This document shows positions 63,923 to 64,000 of a stretch of DNA of 64,000 nt, piece after piece. The stretch is from Amoebophrya sp. A120 (lineage: Eukaryota > Sar > Dinophyceae > Syndiniales > Amoebophryaceae): assembly GCA_905178155.1 (NCBI GenBank), contig CAJINV010000021.1, forward strand, positions 349,760 to 413,759, read 5' to 3'. The position numbers and the translations under genes are program-made. Numbering within the stretch: the stretch's first letter is position 1; each line of letters begins with the position of its first letter. The notes below the pieces were generated by a model. It saw only the letters and a program-made list of their open reading frames with translations, made no database searches and had not been told where the DNA came from.

Positions 63923-64000
63923 ATGGACTACTCCACGATACGCGAGAAAGAGGTTCCGCCTTTTTACCAGGACTGGATCGGTCGAATTGGAACTACAAAC
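63923..64000 (+). CDS. Possible gene start, truncated by the window edge
   Basis: The ATG at 63923 opens a frame to the end of the window, beginning MDYSTIREKEVPPFYQDWIG, which looks like ordinary protein. A different frame from ATG 63844 is also open to the edge but reads less naturally. The product is unknown. It fits the run of + strand genes. Confidence 0.35.
   Translation, partial: MDYSTIREKEVPPFYQDWIGRIGTTN

Noticed and set aside
1-64000. tRNA, rRNA, snRNA or dinoflagellate spliced-leader genes
   Set aside because: No convincing clover-leaf, conserved rRNA block or full spliced-leader word was seen by eye; a covariance-model scan would be needed to exclude them.

Overview
This is nuclear DNA from a eukaryote. 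Genes are split by both conventional GT–AG introns and by short mobile elements that act as introns. The best guess for the source is a parasitic dinoflagellate of the Amoebophrya (Syndiniales) type. Three things point there: every recognisable gene is on the + strand, proteins are long and low-complexity, and the coding sequence is riddled with introner-like elements that have terminal inverted repeats (TIRs) and target-site duplications (TSDs). The organism is inferred, not proved; no rRNA or spliced-leader gene is present to settle it.

The main content is 37 introner elements (IEs), here sorted by their TIRs into families A to K. Almost all begin TAT and end ATA, and the canonical length is about 115–320 bp. 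By my reading 23 have a perfect 5-bp TSD and 8 more have a 5-bp TSD with one mismatch. Removing the element plus one TSD copy restores an open reading frame in nearly every case. I joined exons by hand on this rule. For eight gene models the summed exon length is an exact multiple of three with no internal stop: 2–7557 (5' partial), 8400–11168, 21148–28426, 33943–40465, 41672–45786, 50507–52455, 53932–58017 and 60503–63022. None of the 37 lies in intergenic DNA. One family-C element carries a nested 5'-truncated LINE.

Layout: (i) 2–7557, end of a very large low-complexity protein gene with eight IEs; (ii) 8400–11168, a small gene whose IE holds the LINE; (iii) 12744–18559, a Gly/Ala/Pro/Asn-rich protein gene; (iv) 21148–28426, a 16-exon coiled-coil protein; (v) 31349–32907, a TPR protein; (vi) 33943–40465 and 41672–45786, tandem paralogues of a predicted secreted cPLA2/lysophospholipase-B-like enzyme with Ser and Asp motifs; (vii) 46699–49338, an intronless predicted secreted or membrane-anchored protein; (viii) 50507–52455, a 319-aa protein with only GT–AG introns; (ix) 53932–58017, a kinesin-13-like motor with a MGGCCS acylation-type N terminus and a C-terminal SAM-like region; (x) 60503–63022, a predicted secreted PAN/Apple-like protein flanked by two copies of a Cys-rich module; (xi) a gene start at the right edge.

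Two strongly GC-rich tracts (about 29190–30900 and 58990–60040) lie upstream of genes (v) and (x) and have no convincing coding content. Several products look exported (the two lipases, the 46699 gene and the PAN protein), which would suit a parasite or predator, but that link is inference.
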